This document shows positions 26,293 to 35,997 of a stretch of DNA of 64,000 nt, in pieces. The number at the start of each line of letters is the position of its first letter. The first letter of the stretch is position 1. The stretch lies in assembly GCA_900551245.1 (NCBI GenBank), contig URVC01000004.1:67580-131579 (forward strand), in the 5' to 3' direction. A program made the translations under genes and the position numbers. The notes below the pieces were generated by a model. That model worked only from the letters and a program-made list of their open reading frames with translations, had not been told where the DNA came from and did not search any database. The stretch comes from an uncultured bacterium. Its GTDB lineage: Bacteria; Verrucomicrobiota; Lentisphaeria; Victivallales; Victivallaceae.

Positions 26293-29200
26293 ATGAAGCA
26301 TCTCTCCAGAGTTCTGCTGTGTTTCTCCGCCCTCGCGGCGGCGGACATGCAGGCGGAAAACCTCTTTTTCAACGGCTCGTTCGAACTGGGCAAGTGCGGT
26401 TACTCCTTCGACCGCTTCTACCGCCCGAAGGTCAATCCGAAGCTGGAAACCAATCTGCCCGTCATCGACCCGACGACGAAAACCGAAGGGAAGGTCTCTC
26501 TGCGGATCGACAATCCGTTCGGCGAGGAGTACCGGTTGCAGTGCCGGGATTTCCTGCTGCCGGCCGAAGCGGAGATTCATGTCTCGTTTCAGGCAAAGGG
26601 GAGCGGCGCCATCAACGCCCAGACCGATTTCCGCGCCCCGGGGAAACCGCTCAATCTGCAGGGCAAATACTGCCGGCTCACCCCGGAGTGGAAAAAATAT
26701 GCGTTCACCTTCCGCACCGGGAAGGATCAGGGGGGCGGATACATGCTCCGATTCGAGCGCCTGCCGGGCGATAAGGGCAGCCTCTGGCTGGACGACATCC
26801 GCGTCTCTGTCGCCGGCCGGAGCGACCTGTACAGCGGGCTCGAGGCCGGCGTCGAACCCGGCGCCCCCGTCTACGACCGGGGCGAAACCGCTTCGGCAAC
26901 GCTCCACATCCGGAATACGACAGACCGGCCGTACTCCGGGAAAATTCCCGTTGTGCTGCACGACGACTACTTCAAGACGGAGAAACCGCTCTTTCTGGCG
27001 GAGGTGAGGCTCGCTCCCGGAGAAAGCGTCGCGCTCCCCTTCTCCTTCCAGGCAGACCGGATCGGCGCCTTCTCCCTCTCGCCGCAACTCCCCGGCGGCC
27101 GCTCCTACCACGGGAGCATCGCGGTTCTGGGCAAATACACGCCGCGCAAGCTCGATTTCACCCGCGACACCTGCGTCGGCTTCAACGGCGGAACCGCCAG
27201 CCGGTTCGTCGGCAAAACGCAGGAGCTCTGCTACCCCGCCACCAACATGAATCCGGATCAGCGGCTCGGCCTGATGGCGCGTCTGGGCATCCGGCTGCTG
27301 CGCTCGCACGACAGCGGCTATTCGATCGGCAGCTGGTATCTCTTTGAACCGGAACGCGGTGTGTACAACACGGAGAAATTCGACTTCGATCTGCCGCTGT
27401 ACCGCAAGCATCACATTGAAATGCTGGCAGTTCCGCTCAACTCCGACTTCATCGAGCGGCGGTACGGATTTGAAACCTACCGCTTTCGCGACTGGCTGCT
27501 TCCGCAGTGCGAAAAGGTGAAATTCGGCAGACACAACCAGCTCTATCCGCCGAAGGAGGAGTTCCGTCGCTTCATCCGCGAATACGCCCGGCGCTCGGCG
27601 GGGCGGATCCGCCTCTTCGAAATCTTCAACGAACCCCAGTTCTGCATGGAGATCGGGCGCTATCTCGAATATCTGAAGATCGCCCACGAGGAAATCAAAC
27701 GCGAAATTCCGGACGCCTGCATCATCGCCTTCTGTTCCACCAGCGACAAGGGCGAAAACATCGCCAAATTCACCGTCGACGGGCTGAAGTCAGGCGGCGC
27801 CGCCTGGTGCGACGCGATCAGCTTCCACCCCTACGCCACGCCGCAGATCGGCTCCCCCTACCCCGCGGATGAGCAGATCCGGGAGTTTCACCGCCAGATC
27901 GCCCCCTTTCACGCGCCGGTGACGTGGAACACCGAGCTCTTCTATCTCCGGCAGGCGGATTTCCGCGATCACTACACCTCGTCGCTGTTTGAAGCGCACC
28001 ACGCGGCGACCCGGTTCCTGACCGATCTGGGTGAAGGGGTCACCCAGAGCTGCCCGGTCCACATCGACTCGGTGTGGAAGAAGACGATCCACGAGCGCTT
28101 CCGCGCTTTCGTCTCACTGAACGGCACCGACGGCACCTTCTCCGCGATTGGTGTGGCCTACAATCCGCTGGCGCGCTTCTTCGAAGGTGCCAGACCGGTG
28201 GATAAAATCCGCTATCCGAACGGCATCATCTGCTATGTGTTCACCCGCGACGGGCGCGAAATCGCCGCGCTCTGGAACTACGCGTCGCGCCGGGACCTCT
28301 CCGCCGACCTCTCCGCATTCGACGTGATGGATCTCTTCGGCAACCCGGTTCCGGCGACGGCACCGCTGCATCTCTCGGCTGCCCCGTACTATCTGCGGCC
28401 GAAAGAGGGCCGGAAAAGTTTCGGCAATCAGCTGAAAAATCTGGAAATCCAGATGGAGCAGCTCATTCAGGTGCAGCGCGCCGCCCGGCTCATTACGGAG
28501 AAATCCGGCAAGTCGCACCTCCGCGTAACGCTCTTCAACACCGGCAATCGTGCGGTGAAGTGCAGCGCCGGCCTCGGCGGGCGTCTCATCTGCCCTGACG
28601 GAATCCACTCCTTCACCATCGACGCCGGCAAATCGCTCACCCTCGATCTGCCGTGCGAGGTCAAAAGTGCCGCGGGCGAAGCGTATCTCGGGCTGATCGC
28701 CGACGGCCGCTCCAGCCGGGTTCCGCTCGAGGTGACGGAGAATCCGGCGGCGAAGGCGGGGAGCGAACAGAGCTTCCGGAGCAAAGACGGCAAACTGGAA
28801 GCCGCCTTCCAGCTTGAACGCAAGGGCAAATCCGTCGAGCTGGTCGTCCGCGTCAAGGACGCCACCAGTTCCGGCGCGGAAGCGAACGGTCGCGCCCTCT
28901 GGGATCAGGACTGCATTGAACTCTTCTTCGACCGGAATCCCGCTCACTCCACGCTGGAGCATCCGGAAAAGTACACCGGGGAGGTGTTCCGGCTGTTTCT
29001 CCTGCCCCGCTGGAAGGCGAACCGGATCCACTTCATGAACCATCCGGTCAAAACAGCCGCCATCGATCTGCCCTGCTCCGTGGAGACGACGCCGGAAGGA
29101 TACACCGTCAAGCTGAGCATCCCGGAGTCGCTGCTCCCGGCGGGAAACAGGGAGCTGGGCTTCGAAATCAAAGTGGACGATGCGGAGAGCGCCACCGGCA

Positions 29201-29301
29201 AACCGGTGCGTGAAGCGTACTGGGCGAACGGAAAGCAGCCGTTCCGCAACCGTCTCGCATTCGGAATCATTCATGGACTGACACAGGAGGAGAAACAATG
29301 A
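26293..29301 (+). CDS. Secreted multidomain glycoside hydrolase (clan GH-A barrel) with C-terminal CBM9-like domain
   Basis: A 1002-residue exported protein, a paralogue of the enzymes at 3434 and 38431. Signal peptide MKHLSRVLLCFSALAAADMQA; N-terminal binding jelly roll starting NLFFNGSFELG (about 22-175); TIM barrel about 300-650 with acid/base Glu447 in EIFNEPQF and nucleophile Glu548 in TWNTELF; C-terminal CBM9-like domain about 860-1000 (WDQDCIELFFDRNP). Catalytic residues are conserved, so it should be active, probably on a plant or host polysaccharide not identifiable here. Its stop overlaps the next start as ATGA. Confidence 0.75.
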   Translation: MKHLSRVLLCFSALAAADMQAENLFFNGSFELGKCGYSFDRFYRPKVNPKLETNLPVIDPTTKTEGKVSLRIDNPFGEEYRLQCRDFLLPAEAEIHVSFQAKGSGAINAQTDFRAPGKPLNLQGKYCRLTPEWKKYAFTFRTGKDQGGGYMLRFERLPGDKGSLWLDDIRVSVAGRSDLYSGLEAGVEPGAPVYDRGETASATLHIRNTTDRPYSGKIPVVLHDDYFKTEKPLFLAEVRLAPGESVALPFSFQADRIGAFSLSPQLPGGRSYHGSIAVLGKYTPRKLDFTRDTCVGFNGGTASRFVGKTQELCYPATNMNPDQRLGLMARLGIRLLRSHDSGYSIGSWYLFEPERGVYNTEKFDFDLPLYRKHHIEMLAVPLNSDFIERRYGFETYRFRDWLLPQCEKVKFGRHNQLYPPKEEFRRFIREYARRSAGRIRLFEIFNEPQFCMEIGRYLEYLKIAHEEIKREIPDACIIAFCSTSDKGENIAKFTVDGLKSGGAAWCDAISFHPYATPQIGSPYPADEQIREFHRQIAPFHAPVTWNTELFYLRQADFRDHYTSSLFEAHHAATRFLTDLGEGVTQSCPVHIDSVWKKTIHERFRAFVSLNGTDGTFSAIGVAYNPLARFFEGARPVDKIRYPNGIICYVFTRDGREIAALWNYASRRDLSADLSAFDVMDLFGNPVPATAPLHLSAAPYYLRPKEGRKSFGNQLKNLEIQMEQLIQVQRAARLITEKSGKSHLRVTLFNTGNRAVKCSAGLGGRLICPDGIHSFTIDAGKSLTLDLPCEVKSAAGEAYLGLIADGRSSRVPLEVTENPAAKAGSEQSFRSKDGKLEAAFQLERKGKSVELVVRVKDATSSGAEANGRALWDQDCIELFFDRNPAHSTLEHPEKYTGEVFRLFLLPRWKANRIHFMNHPVKTAAIDLPCSVETTPEGYTVKLSIPESLLPAGNRELGFEIKVDDAESATGKPVREAYWANGKQPFRNRLAFGIIHGLTQEEKQ

Positions 29302-30218
29302 AATCATTCAATCTGTTCGCCCCCGCTCTGCTGTGCGGGCTCGCCCTTGCGGCGGAAACCCCGGTCACGCCGGAGATCACACCGCAACGGGAGTGGAAGA
29401 AGAGTGCGGAGAACACCTTCACGATCCAGCGCACCGCCGCCATGCAGGGAACCGCCTCGCTCATCGTCAAGGCGCCGCTCAAGCCGGAAACCTTTTACGT
29501 CATCGACTGGGAGGCGCGCGGCGACCTTCCGGGCAGTGACGGTCAGGGGCAGTTCATTCTGGATCTGGACAACAAGGTGTTTCCGGTTTTCGAAGTCGGC
29601 AAAGAGTGGAACCGCTACCGGAACTGGTTTTATTCCGGCAAAAAAAGTTCCGGAAATGTCACCTTCTACCTGCGCGGCGGCAAAGAGCAGTCGCTGGAGT
29701 TGCGCAACATCGCCCTGACGGAGCTTTCCCCGGAGGATTGCGGCAAAGGTTTTCTTTTCGACTTCGAGAAAGACAACACGCTCCCCGGCCACTGGAGCCG
29801 CTCCTGGGGGCAGAAGAAGTTCGCGGCGAGCGTGGTGAAATCCGATTTCATCAACGGAGAAACCAGCATGAAGCTGGTTTCGGATGGTGCGCCGGCGTCG
29901 ATCTCCTCCGTCTCCCTTCCGATGATCGGCGGAGCGAAATACAAGGTCAGCTTCTGGGCGAAGGGTTCGGCGAACGGCAGTCTGCTCTTCATCTTCAACT
30001 CGAACAATCAGCGGCTTTCCGGCAACCAGCCGCCGATCAACCTGCTGCGCAAGGATTGCGCGATCGAGACGCAGTGGAAGGAGTATTCGTTTGAAGTGAC
30101 CTTCCCGACCGATCTCAAAAAATATCCGAACGCGGTCATTCCGATGGCGAATCTGGTGATCTCCTCCAAGATTCCGGAGGTTCTGCTGGATAATTTCAAG
30201 GTGGAACCGATCAAATAA
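29298..30218 (+). CDS. Secreted protein with binding-type beta-sandwich domain(s)
   Basis: A 306-residue protein with signal peptide MKSFNLFAPALLCGLALAAE. The second half (about 150-306) is a carbohydrate-binding-like jelly roll: GGAKYKVSFWAKGSANG, WKEYSFEVTFP and the closing VLLDNFKVEPI, the CBM4/CBM22-type strand pattern. The first half may be a second, diverged domain. It resembles the 288-residue secreted protein of block A and occupies the same kind of position next to a paralogous glycosidase. It is translationally coupled to that enzyme by a 4-base overlap; GGAGG precedes the ATG. No catalytic motif is seen. Confidence 0.6.
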   Translation: MKSFNLFAPALLCGLALAAETPVTPEITPQREWKKSAENTFTIQRTAAMQGTASLIVKAPLKPETFYVIDWEARGDLPGSDGQGQFILDLDNKVFPVFEVGKEWNRYRNWFYSGKKSSGNVTFYLRGGKEQSLELRNIALTELSPEDCGKGFLFDFEKDNTLPGHWSRSWGQKKFAASVVKSDFINGETSMKLVSDGAPASISSVSLPMIGGAKYKVSFWAKGSANGSLLFIFNSNNQRLSGNQPPINLLRKDCAIETQWKEYSFEVTFPTDLKKYPNAVIPMANLVISSKIPEVLLDNFKVEPIK

Positions 30219-30250
30219 GCAGACGTCATCAATACATCGCACCAACGGTC

Positions 30251-30289
30251 CGGGGCGGAGAACTGCATTCTCCGTCCCGATTTTTCTTT
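30251..30289 (+). terminator. Rho-independent terminator of block D
   Basis: A 12-bp stem (30251-30262 with 30268-30279, one G-T pair) with a 5-base loop is followed by ATTTTTCTTT. It begins 33 bases after the stop at 30218. Together with the promoter module at 30402-30475 it shows that blocks D and E are separate transcription units. The remaining gap to 30400 shows nothing else. Confidence 0.85.
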
Positions 30290-30401
30290 ATCCATTATTA
30301 TATCCTTCTCAACAACGTCTTACAACTTTTCACGCTCCATCTTTCCCGGCGGCGCCCCCCCGAGGTTCTCAAGGTAAATTTCCCGCATCGATAATAGACA
30401 G

Positions 30402-30475
30402 GATATACTTATCCAAGTTCAGGATATATAATCGCTGTTTTTTCTCTTGCGCTTTTCTCCGGGTTCAGGTATACT
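30402..30475 (+). promoter_or_regulatory. Promoter/operator module of block E (copy 2)
   Basis: TTGCGC (30447-30452), 17 bp, TATACT (30470-30475). The 32-bp element 30402-30433 differs from the block D copy (25431-25462) at only about 7 positions and again has half-elements 21 bp apart (GATAT at 30402 and 30423). TTCAGG recurs at 30418 and 30464, the same 46-bp spacing, and the element-to-promoter distance (45 bp) is identical. No regulator gene stands next to block E, so the AraC protein at 24535 is the likely ligand-dependent activator. Confidence 0.75.
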
Positions 30476-30508
30476 ATATGACAAACCGGGAAAGGAGGAT
30501 GGATCCTG

Positions 30509-31198
30509 ATGAAAAGAAACCATTTTTTTACTTTAATTGAACTCCTCATTGTTATTGCGATCATCGCGATTCTCGCGGCCATGCTGCTGCCGGCGTTGAA
30601 CAAGGCGCGGAGCAAAGCGCAATCGATCAGCTGCACCAACAACCTGAAACAGCTGGGAATGGGTATGGCCATGTACTGGAGCAATTATGAGGATATGCTG
30701 CCGAAAGCCGACGTCGCCTCACCCTACTGGTCCTACCTTTTCTGCCATCTGAAATTCGTTTCAATCCCGGTGATGCTGTGTCCCTCGGTTCCGGATGACT
30801 GGTACGGGAAAAAATGGAAGGGCGATCTCTGGAACACCGTCAACAAAACCCCTTACGACAGTACGACGCACAACACCTGGGCCTTCGTCTGCTATGGATA
30901 CAACGCCCAGCTCGGCGGGGAAAAAATGGCCCGGGCCAAACAGGCGGCCAAACTGATCCTTCTCGGAGATTCGAAGATGGGCAACGTCACACAGAAAAAG
31001 AACTGCTTCCGCATCAACAACTACGCCGATGAGAGCAACTACTATCTTTATGTCCCCCACGGCGGACTCAGGGAATGCAATCTCATCCATGCGGATTCTC
31101 ACGTGAAAACCTACCGCAGCCGGCAAACCATGTTCGGCGGCGTACAGGCTCTCTACGATGAGGTGTGGAATGATTCGGCCATGTGGAAAATTCAATAA
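30509..31198 (+). CDS. Pseudopilin-like protein, block E
   Basis: A 229-residue FTLIELL-family protein: leader MKRNHF, pilin-like helix with Phe at -1 where Gly is expected, Glu+5 kept, then [16 protein letters not shown]. The C-terminal signature appears as [19 protein letters not shown] (Asp-Ser instead of Asp-Gly). AAAGGAGG precedes the ATG by 10 bases. The leader codons contain the same kind of T-run as the frameshifted gene at 13111, but here it is in frame. It is the first gene of block E; the GH2-like gene starts 14 bases after its stop. Confidence 0.85.
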   Translation: MKRNHFFTLIELLIVIAIIAILAAMLLPALNKARSKAQSISCTNNLKQLGMGMAMYWSNYEDMLPKADVASPYWSYLFCHLKFVSIPVMLCPSVPDDWYGKKWKGDLWNTVNKTPYDSTTHNTWAFVCYGYNAQLGGEKMARAKQAAKLILLGDSKMGNVTQKKNCFRINNYADESNYYLYVPHGGLRECNLIHADSHVKTYRSRQTMFGGVQALYDEVWNDSAMWKIQ

Positions 31199-31212
31199 AA
31201 CTGGAGTGTAAA

Positions 31213-34200
31213 ATGTTCTTTCGACTGCTGATTTTGTCTCTTTTTTGTGTTCTCTGCTCCGCTTCGGATGATTTTTCCAGCTTCCGGCCGGACCTTTCGA
31301 CCTCCGACCCATACCTGCCATACCTGCGCCGGATTCCGCTCTCCGGCGTCTGGGAGGGGGCGGTCTGTTTTTCCAAAAACGCGGATGAAATCCGGAAATT
31401 TCAGTCACGGCAGGAGCACGCGATGCAGAAGATGCTGGTTCCGGAAGCGCTCCGGGCCGACGGCAGCAACTTCAATCTCGCCGTGGCGGCGGTCTATCGG
31501 AGAGAGTTCGAACTGCCCGCGTGGAAGCCGGACGAGCGGGTGCTGCTGACCTTCGACGATGTCGTCGGGGAACTCACGGTCCTGCTCAACGGCCGCGAAG
31601 CCGGGCGCAACCATTACAAATACAAAACCTATCAGGGGCCGGAGGGGGAATTCCTCCTCGATGTGACGAAATATGTCCGTGCCGGCCGGAATGAAATTCA
31701 GCTCAAATTCCACCACAGCGGAGCGCTGCTCAGCTGGGGATTTAATCGCGGAATTTACGGGCTGGTCTATCTGGATATCGTTCCCGCGGTCCACTGTCGC
31801 CGGATTCTGGTGACCCCTGATCCGGATCGCAAAGGAGCTGCGGTCGACTGCCTGCTCGCTGGCGGCAATGCCCGGGCGGCGCAGGGGGAAATTTTCGAGT
31901 GGAAAAGCGGGCACATTGTTGCGCAATTTCCCCTCAGGAACTCCTCGAAGACCGAATACGGCCCGATGCTCTCCGGCAAAGTCCGGGTGCCGTCGGCCCA
32001 GGAGTGGTCGTGTGAATCCCCGAAACTGTACGGTGTCCGGGTACGAAACGAGAAAGGTGACGTCATGGGCGTACAGCGGTTCGGCTTTCGCACCTTTCTG
32101 GCGAAGGACGGCAATCTGCTTCTGAACGGCAAACCGGTCTATCTGCGCGGCGTTCTGCCCAACTGGTTTGTTTCCCGCAATGCCGTCTACGCCTTCTCCG
32201 CGAACCCGGACGATGTTGCGCGGCGCTATTACGAGCAGTACAAGAAAATGAATATCAATGAGATACGACCAAACACCATGACGCTTTCCCGCCGCCAGTA
32301 CGAACTTCTGGATGAGCTCGGATTCCTCGTCCGCGACGAATTGAGTTATCCGCGCGTCCTTCTGAAAAACAGCACCCGGGCGGAACATATCGACACCAAA
32401 CTGTACGGCTATGCCTGCGACGAAAAGGGCGATCTGCATCCCCGGTTCGTCAGAGAAACCGCGGAGCGGCTGTTTCGCTACTACTCCCATCCCTGCATCG
32501 CCTCGTACAGTTTCGGCAACGAGTTGCGCGACTACTCGCCGCGCGTGACAAAGATGCTCAATCACATCTACGACCTCTACCGAAAACTGGATAAACAGCG
32601 CCGCCCCTGCATGAGTTCCTCCGGCCGTTACTGGTTCACCGCCAGCAATATCCGTGAACTTTACGACAAGAAGGAAAAGTACGACTTCATCTCCGTCCAC
32701 GACTACACCGGAGGTGCCTCCGGGCTGCCCTTCACCCGCGCCGAGGAGGTCGGACGCGCCTTCGATCAGGAGGCGGCCCGGGTTCACGCGCCGCAGGGCA
32801 TCCCGGTCGTCAACGGAGAGTGCGTCTATTTCGTCGACTTCTACTATCAGCAGAAAAAGATCCTGGACAGCATCTGGAAATCGCCGGACGCTCCGGAACC
32901 GGAATGGGACGCCTGTCTCGATCTGCTGAACCACTGGTATGCGCGCACCCCCAACGCCAAACTGGTGGCCTACCTTCTCCGTCAGTTCGGCACCCGGAAC
33001 TTCAAATATGACTTTTCCACCTGGAGAGCGTATTATGTCGAGCATATTCTGGAAGCCAACCGCAAGCTCTGGCCGGGCCGTGACGGGTTCGACATTCTGA
33101 TGACCAATCACCGTTTCGATTTTTTCCCGCTTCCGCAGAATTTCTATCCGTTCGACCGAGCGGAATTCGGCTGGAGCAAAGAGGCGGAAGCCATGCGCCG
33201 CGCCTGCGCTCCGGTCGGAGCGTTCACGGAGATCGTCAAAGGCAATCTTTTTACCGGGAACCTCTACCGGAACCGCATGACGGTAATCAACAACTCCCCG
33301 TGGGATCTCTCCCGGCTGACGGTGACGTTGCAATTGACCGGAGAAACCGGCCTGCTTCAGGAGCAGAAACTGGAAACGGGCGCGCTGAAAACCGGCGAAA
33401 AGAAGATTCTCCCGTTTCAATTTTCTCTGCCGGAAAAGCCCGGGCGTTACGAACTATGCTGGCAGATTGCAACGGACGCTCCGGTCGACCGCCCGGTCTA
33501 TTCGGAACGTTTTCTGCTGGAATCCGCTGCAAAAATCTTTGCTCCGCTGAAGACGGATTACCGGAAAATCGCCCTCTTCGACGAAGCGGAAAAATTCGGC
33601 AAACTCAAGCAGTACTCCACGACCCGCCTTTTGAAGCGCTTCGGCGTGAACGCGCAGCCCGTCGGCGAACGCGACGACTGGCAGTCGTGCGATCTCCTGA
33701 TCATCGGAGCGGATTCCATCGCCGGGAATGCCGTTCGAAAGCAGGCGAAGAAAATCCGCTCCTATCTGGAGAACGGCGGCCGCCTTCTGGTGTTCGAACA
33801 GAATTTCTCCGGGCGCATTCCCTTTCTGGAGGAGCTGGAGTACCGTCTGGCCGGACCGGTCCTCTTCTGCGAAACGCTCCAGCGCCGTCATCCGCTGATG
33901 AAGGATCTTCCGCAGGAACGGATGTTCCTCTGGAACCAGCAGGATGGCAGCGTCTACCACAACTTTCTTCTGCCTGTATCGCGCTGCGCAATCGGCACCG
34001 GCGGCAACACCGGGGGCTGGGGGACCGACACATACGGAATGGTTCAGGCACATATGAAAGTGGGGAAAGGCGATATTCTCTTTGTCCAGGCGGAAGTGAC
34101 AAAACTGGCGCGGCGGGATTCCTCCGCGGCAATTCTGGCCCGGAATGCTCTGACAGTGATGCTGACGGAATCGACCCGTTCCCTGGCCCGTGCTTATACT

Positions 34201-34845
34201 GGAATGGACGAGCGCAAAACCAGGTCGATTCCACCGGAATGTCTGTTCCCTCTCTCCTTGAAAAGCGCCGCCAACGCCTCCTTCGCCGACCGGGTCGCCG
34301 GAGACCGGCAGGGAGCATGGAACGATCAGGGGCCCGAGAATGATCTGAGGGACTTCCCGACCGGCGTCTGCGAATTCGGCGGGACGCGCTACTCCATTCT
34401 GGATCCGAAGGAGAACGGCGGCATGTCCTGTGTGGCGGTCTCCGCACTCCCCGGCACGCATCTGCCGAAAGAGAGCAAACCGATTCCGGTCAACGCGAAA
34501 CTGAGCCGCATTCAATTTCTGCACACCTCGGCCTGGACGCCCCGGCGGGGGACGGAAATCGGGCGCTATCTCGTCCGGTACAGCGACGGCGGGGAACGGG
34601 AGATTCCTCTCGTCGTCGGCGAGAATATCGGCGACTGGTGGGGCGCGCCCGGGCAGAAACTGAAGAACGCGGAGTGTCTCTGGAGCTCCGCCGGGACACG
34701 GAGCATTGTCGGCGTATTCGGATTTGACTGGGACAATCCCGAGCCGGAACGCTCCATTGCATCGATCCGGCTCCGGGTGGAACATCCTTCCATTGTCGCA
34801 CTCTGCGGAATGGTCGGGAACAAACTGGAAAAGGAGAAAAAATGA
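31213..34845 (+). CDS. Secreted GH2-like glycoside hydrolase, very large, with extra C-terminal domains
   Basis: A 1210-residue exported protein; MFFRLLILSLFCVLCSA is the signal peptide (ATG at 31213, GGAG 7 bases upstream). It follows the GH2 plan: sugar-binding jelly roll (about 40-190, LLNGREAGRNHYKYKTY), immunoglobulin-like domain, TIM barrel from about 300 (LNGKPVYLRGVLPNW). Acid/base Glu437 lies in SFGNELRD and nucleophile Glu536 in VVNGECVYF. Beyond the barrel, residues about 820-980 look like a class I glutamine-amidotransferase-like/beta-galactosidase trimerisation fold (DLLIIGADS, RSYLENGGRLLVFEQ), and the end is a further beta-sandwich. Its substrate is not evident. It overlaps the next gene by ATGA. 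Confidence 0.75.
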   Translation: MFFRLLILSLFCVLCSASDDFSSFRPDLSTSDPYLPYLRRIPLSGVWEGAVCFSKNADEIRKFQSRQEHAMQKMLVPEALRADGSNFNLAVAAVYRREFELPAWKPDERVLLTFDDVVGELTVLLNGREAGRNHYKYKTYQGPEGEFLLDVTKYVRAGRNEIQLKFHHSGALLSWGFNRGIYGLVYLDIVPAVHCRRILVTPDPDRKGAAVDCLLAGGNARAAQGEIFEWKSGHIVAQFPLRNSSKTEYGPMLSGKVRVPSAQEWSCESPKLYGVRVRNEKGDVMGVQRFGFRTFLAKDGNLLLNGKPVYLRGVLPNWFVSRNAVYAFSANPDDVARRYYEQYKKMNINEIRPNTMTLSRRQYELLDELGFLVRDELSYPRVLLKNSTRAEHIDTKLYGYACDEKGDLHPRFVRETAERLFRYYSHPCIASYSFGNELRDYSPRVTKMLNHIYDLYRKLDKQRRPCMSSSGRYWFTASNIRELYDKKEKYDFISVHDYTGGASGLPFTRAEEVGRAFDQEAARVHAPQGIPVVNGECVYFVDFYYQQKKILDSIWKSPDAPEPEWDACLDLLNHWYARTPNAKLVAYLLRQFGTRNFKYDFSTWRAYYVEHILEANRKLWPGRDGFDILMTNHRFDFFPLPQNFYPFDRAEFGWSKEAEAMRRACAPVGAFTEIVKGNLFTGNLYRNRMTVINNSPWDLSRLTVTLQLTGETGLLQEQKLETGALKTGEKKILPFQFSLPEKPGRYELCWQIATDAPVDRPVYSERFLLESAAKIFAPLKTDYRKIALFDEAEKFGKLKQYSTTRLLKRFGVNAQPVGERDDWQSCDLLIIGADSIAGNAVRKQAKKIRSYLENGGRLLVFEQNFSGRIPFLEELEYRLAGPVLFCETLQRRHPLMKDLPQERMFLWNQQDGSVYHNFLLPVSRCAIGTGGNTGGWGTDTYGMVQAHMKVGKGDILFVQAEVTKLARRDSSAAILARNALTVMLTESTRSLARAYTGMDERKTRSIPPECLFPLSLKSAANASFADRVAGDRQGAWNDQGPENDLRDFPTGVCEFGGTRYSILDPKENGGMSCVAVSALPGTHLPKESKPIPVNAKLSRIQFLHTSAWTPRRGTEIGRYLVRYSDGGEREIPLVVGENIGDWWGAPGQKLKNAECLWSSAGTRSIVGVFGFDWDNPEPERSIASIRLRVEHPSIVALCGMVGNKLEKEKK

Positions 34846-35606
34846 GATTCTTTCTGCTGCTGTCTCTTCTGGCGGGAACGCTCTGCATCGGGGCGGAGTA
34901 CCGGAGCGATGGATTTCAGGCGAAAATATCCCCAAAAGGGGTTCTCACCAGCCTGACGTTCCGCGGCGAAAAAATTCTGAATCTTTCACAGATGGAAAGT
35001 GCCTGCAGGACACCGCCGGACAAACCGAAGGGGAAAAGCGTCGTATTTCGTCAAAGCGGTGCAAAGAATACAACGGAACAGCAGACCGCCTCCGATGGCG
35101 AAACGCTCTTCCGGTATTCGGGCACGTTCACCGCCCCGCCGCATCCGGACGCGGCGGACTACCTGCTGGAAATGCGGTTCACCCCCCAAAGGATTCAAGT
35201 ACGGACCCGGATCACCTTGAAGCAGGATTTTTATTCTCACTCCTACCCGTTTTTCTGGCAGTTTCAGATTCCGATTGCCCGGATGAAAGGGCGTGGGATC
35301 CGTTTTGTCGAAGAGAACGGCGCCTCCAGCGACCTGCTCCTGCCGGAGGTTTTCGAACAGCGGATCAAACTGATCGGCAAAAAGGTTTTTCTGGCGTATC
35401 CATCTGACGTAATCTATTTTGCCGATGTCCGGAATGCCACGGTCCGCTTCGAAGACAACCGGCACTGGGCGAAGCAGAATTTCCATGTGCAGACCCATCC
35501 CGACGCCCGCTGGAACAATGCGGTACAGCGAATTCCGGCGGGAACCGTCCTGGAGTGGAGCTTTGAAATTGCGCAATATGTCCCGCCGGAAAACGGCGCG
35601 GAATGA
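34842..35606 (+). CDS. Small secreted protein of unknown function, block E
   Basis: A 254-residue protein with signal peptide MRFFLLLSLLAGTLCIGA followed by a beta-rich domain. The opening (YRSDGFQAKISPKGVLTSLTFRGEKIL) resembles the start of galactose-mutarotase-like or GH-associated beta-supersandwich domains, and a similar strand pattern begins the amylase at 17843. No catalytic residues are recognised. It overlaps the stop of the GH2-like gene by 4 bases and has AAGGAG 5 bases before its ATG, so it is probably an accessory factor made together with that enzyme. Confidence 0.55.
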   Translation: MRFFLLLSLLAGTLCIGAEYRSDGFQAKISPKGVLTSLTFRGEKILNLSQMESACRTPPDKPKGKSVVFRQSGAKNTTEQQTASDGETLFRYSGTFTAPPHPDAADYLLEMRFTPQRIQVRTRITLKQDFYSHSYPFFWQFQIPIARMKGRGIRFVEENGASSDLLLPEVFEQRIKLIGKKVFLAYPSDVIYFADVRNATVRFEDNRHWAKQNFHVQTHPDARWNNAVQRIPAGTVLEWSFEIAQYVPPENGAE

Positions 35607-35997
35607 CCAACATATAGGGAGGTTCCCGGGGGAAGTTCCTGCAATCACGCGTTGCCGGTATCCGCTCCGCTCATGCGGCAGGAATCTTCTCCTCCTTCCT
35701 CTGCGATGCGGCACCGTTTCCCTCCCCGGGGAATTCGGTGCCGCGTCTGTTCCGGGAGTTTTCCGCCTGCGTTCCTCCCGCTCCCCCCACAATCCCCGGT
35801 CCGGCGTGACAACGACAATTTTCTGATCTTCAACGCGATGAAGCACGGTGCAAGGCGATTCTTCCCCGCCGATATGCGCAAGTTTCAATGAAAGGATGTC
35901 GATCGGTTCCGGAAATCTCAAAAAATCATGAATTTTTTTAATTTTTCTTCTTGATATTTAAAAAAATCATATTATTTTTAAAAACAAGGAGGCAACG
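35607..35997 (+). promoter_or_regulatory. 391-bp intergenic region with AT-rich regulator promoter
   Basis: No credible gene. The first 290 bases are GC-rich without a clear terminator. The last 80 bases switch sharply to A+T and contain an inverted repeat TTTAAAAA/TTTTTAAA (about 35956-35982) just before the ribosome-binding site AAGGAGG of the GntR-type gene. This is the likely autoregulated promoter/operator of block F; no single -35/-10 pair can be preferred. Confidence 0.4.

Noticed and set aside
34986..35921. 311-codon minus-strand frame reaching into the 35607-35997 gap
   Set aside because: Two thirds lie antisense to a secreted protein gene; Pro/Arg/Gly-rich, no start signal, no recognisable domain.
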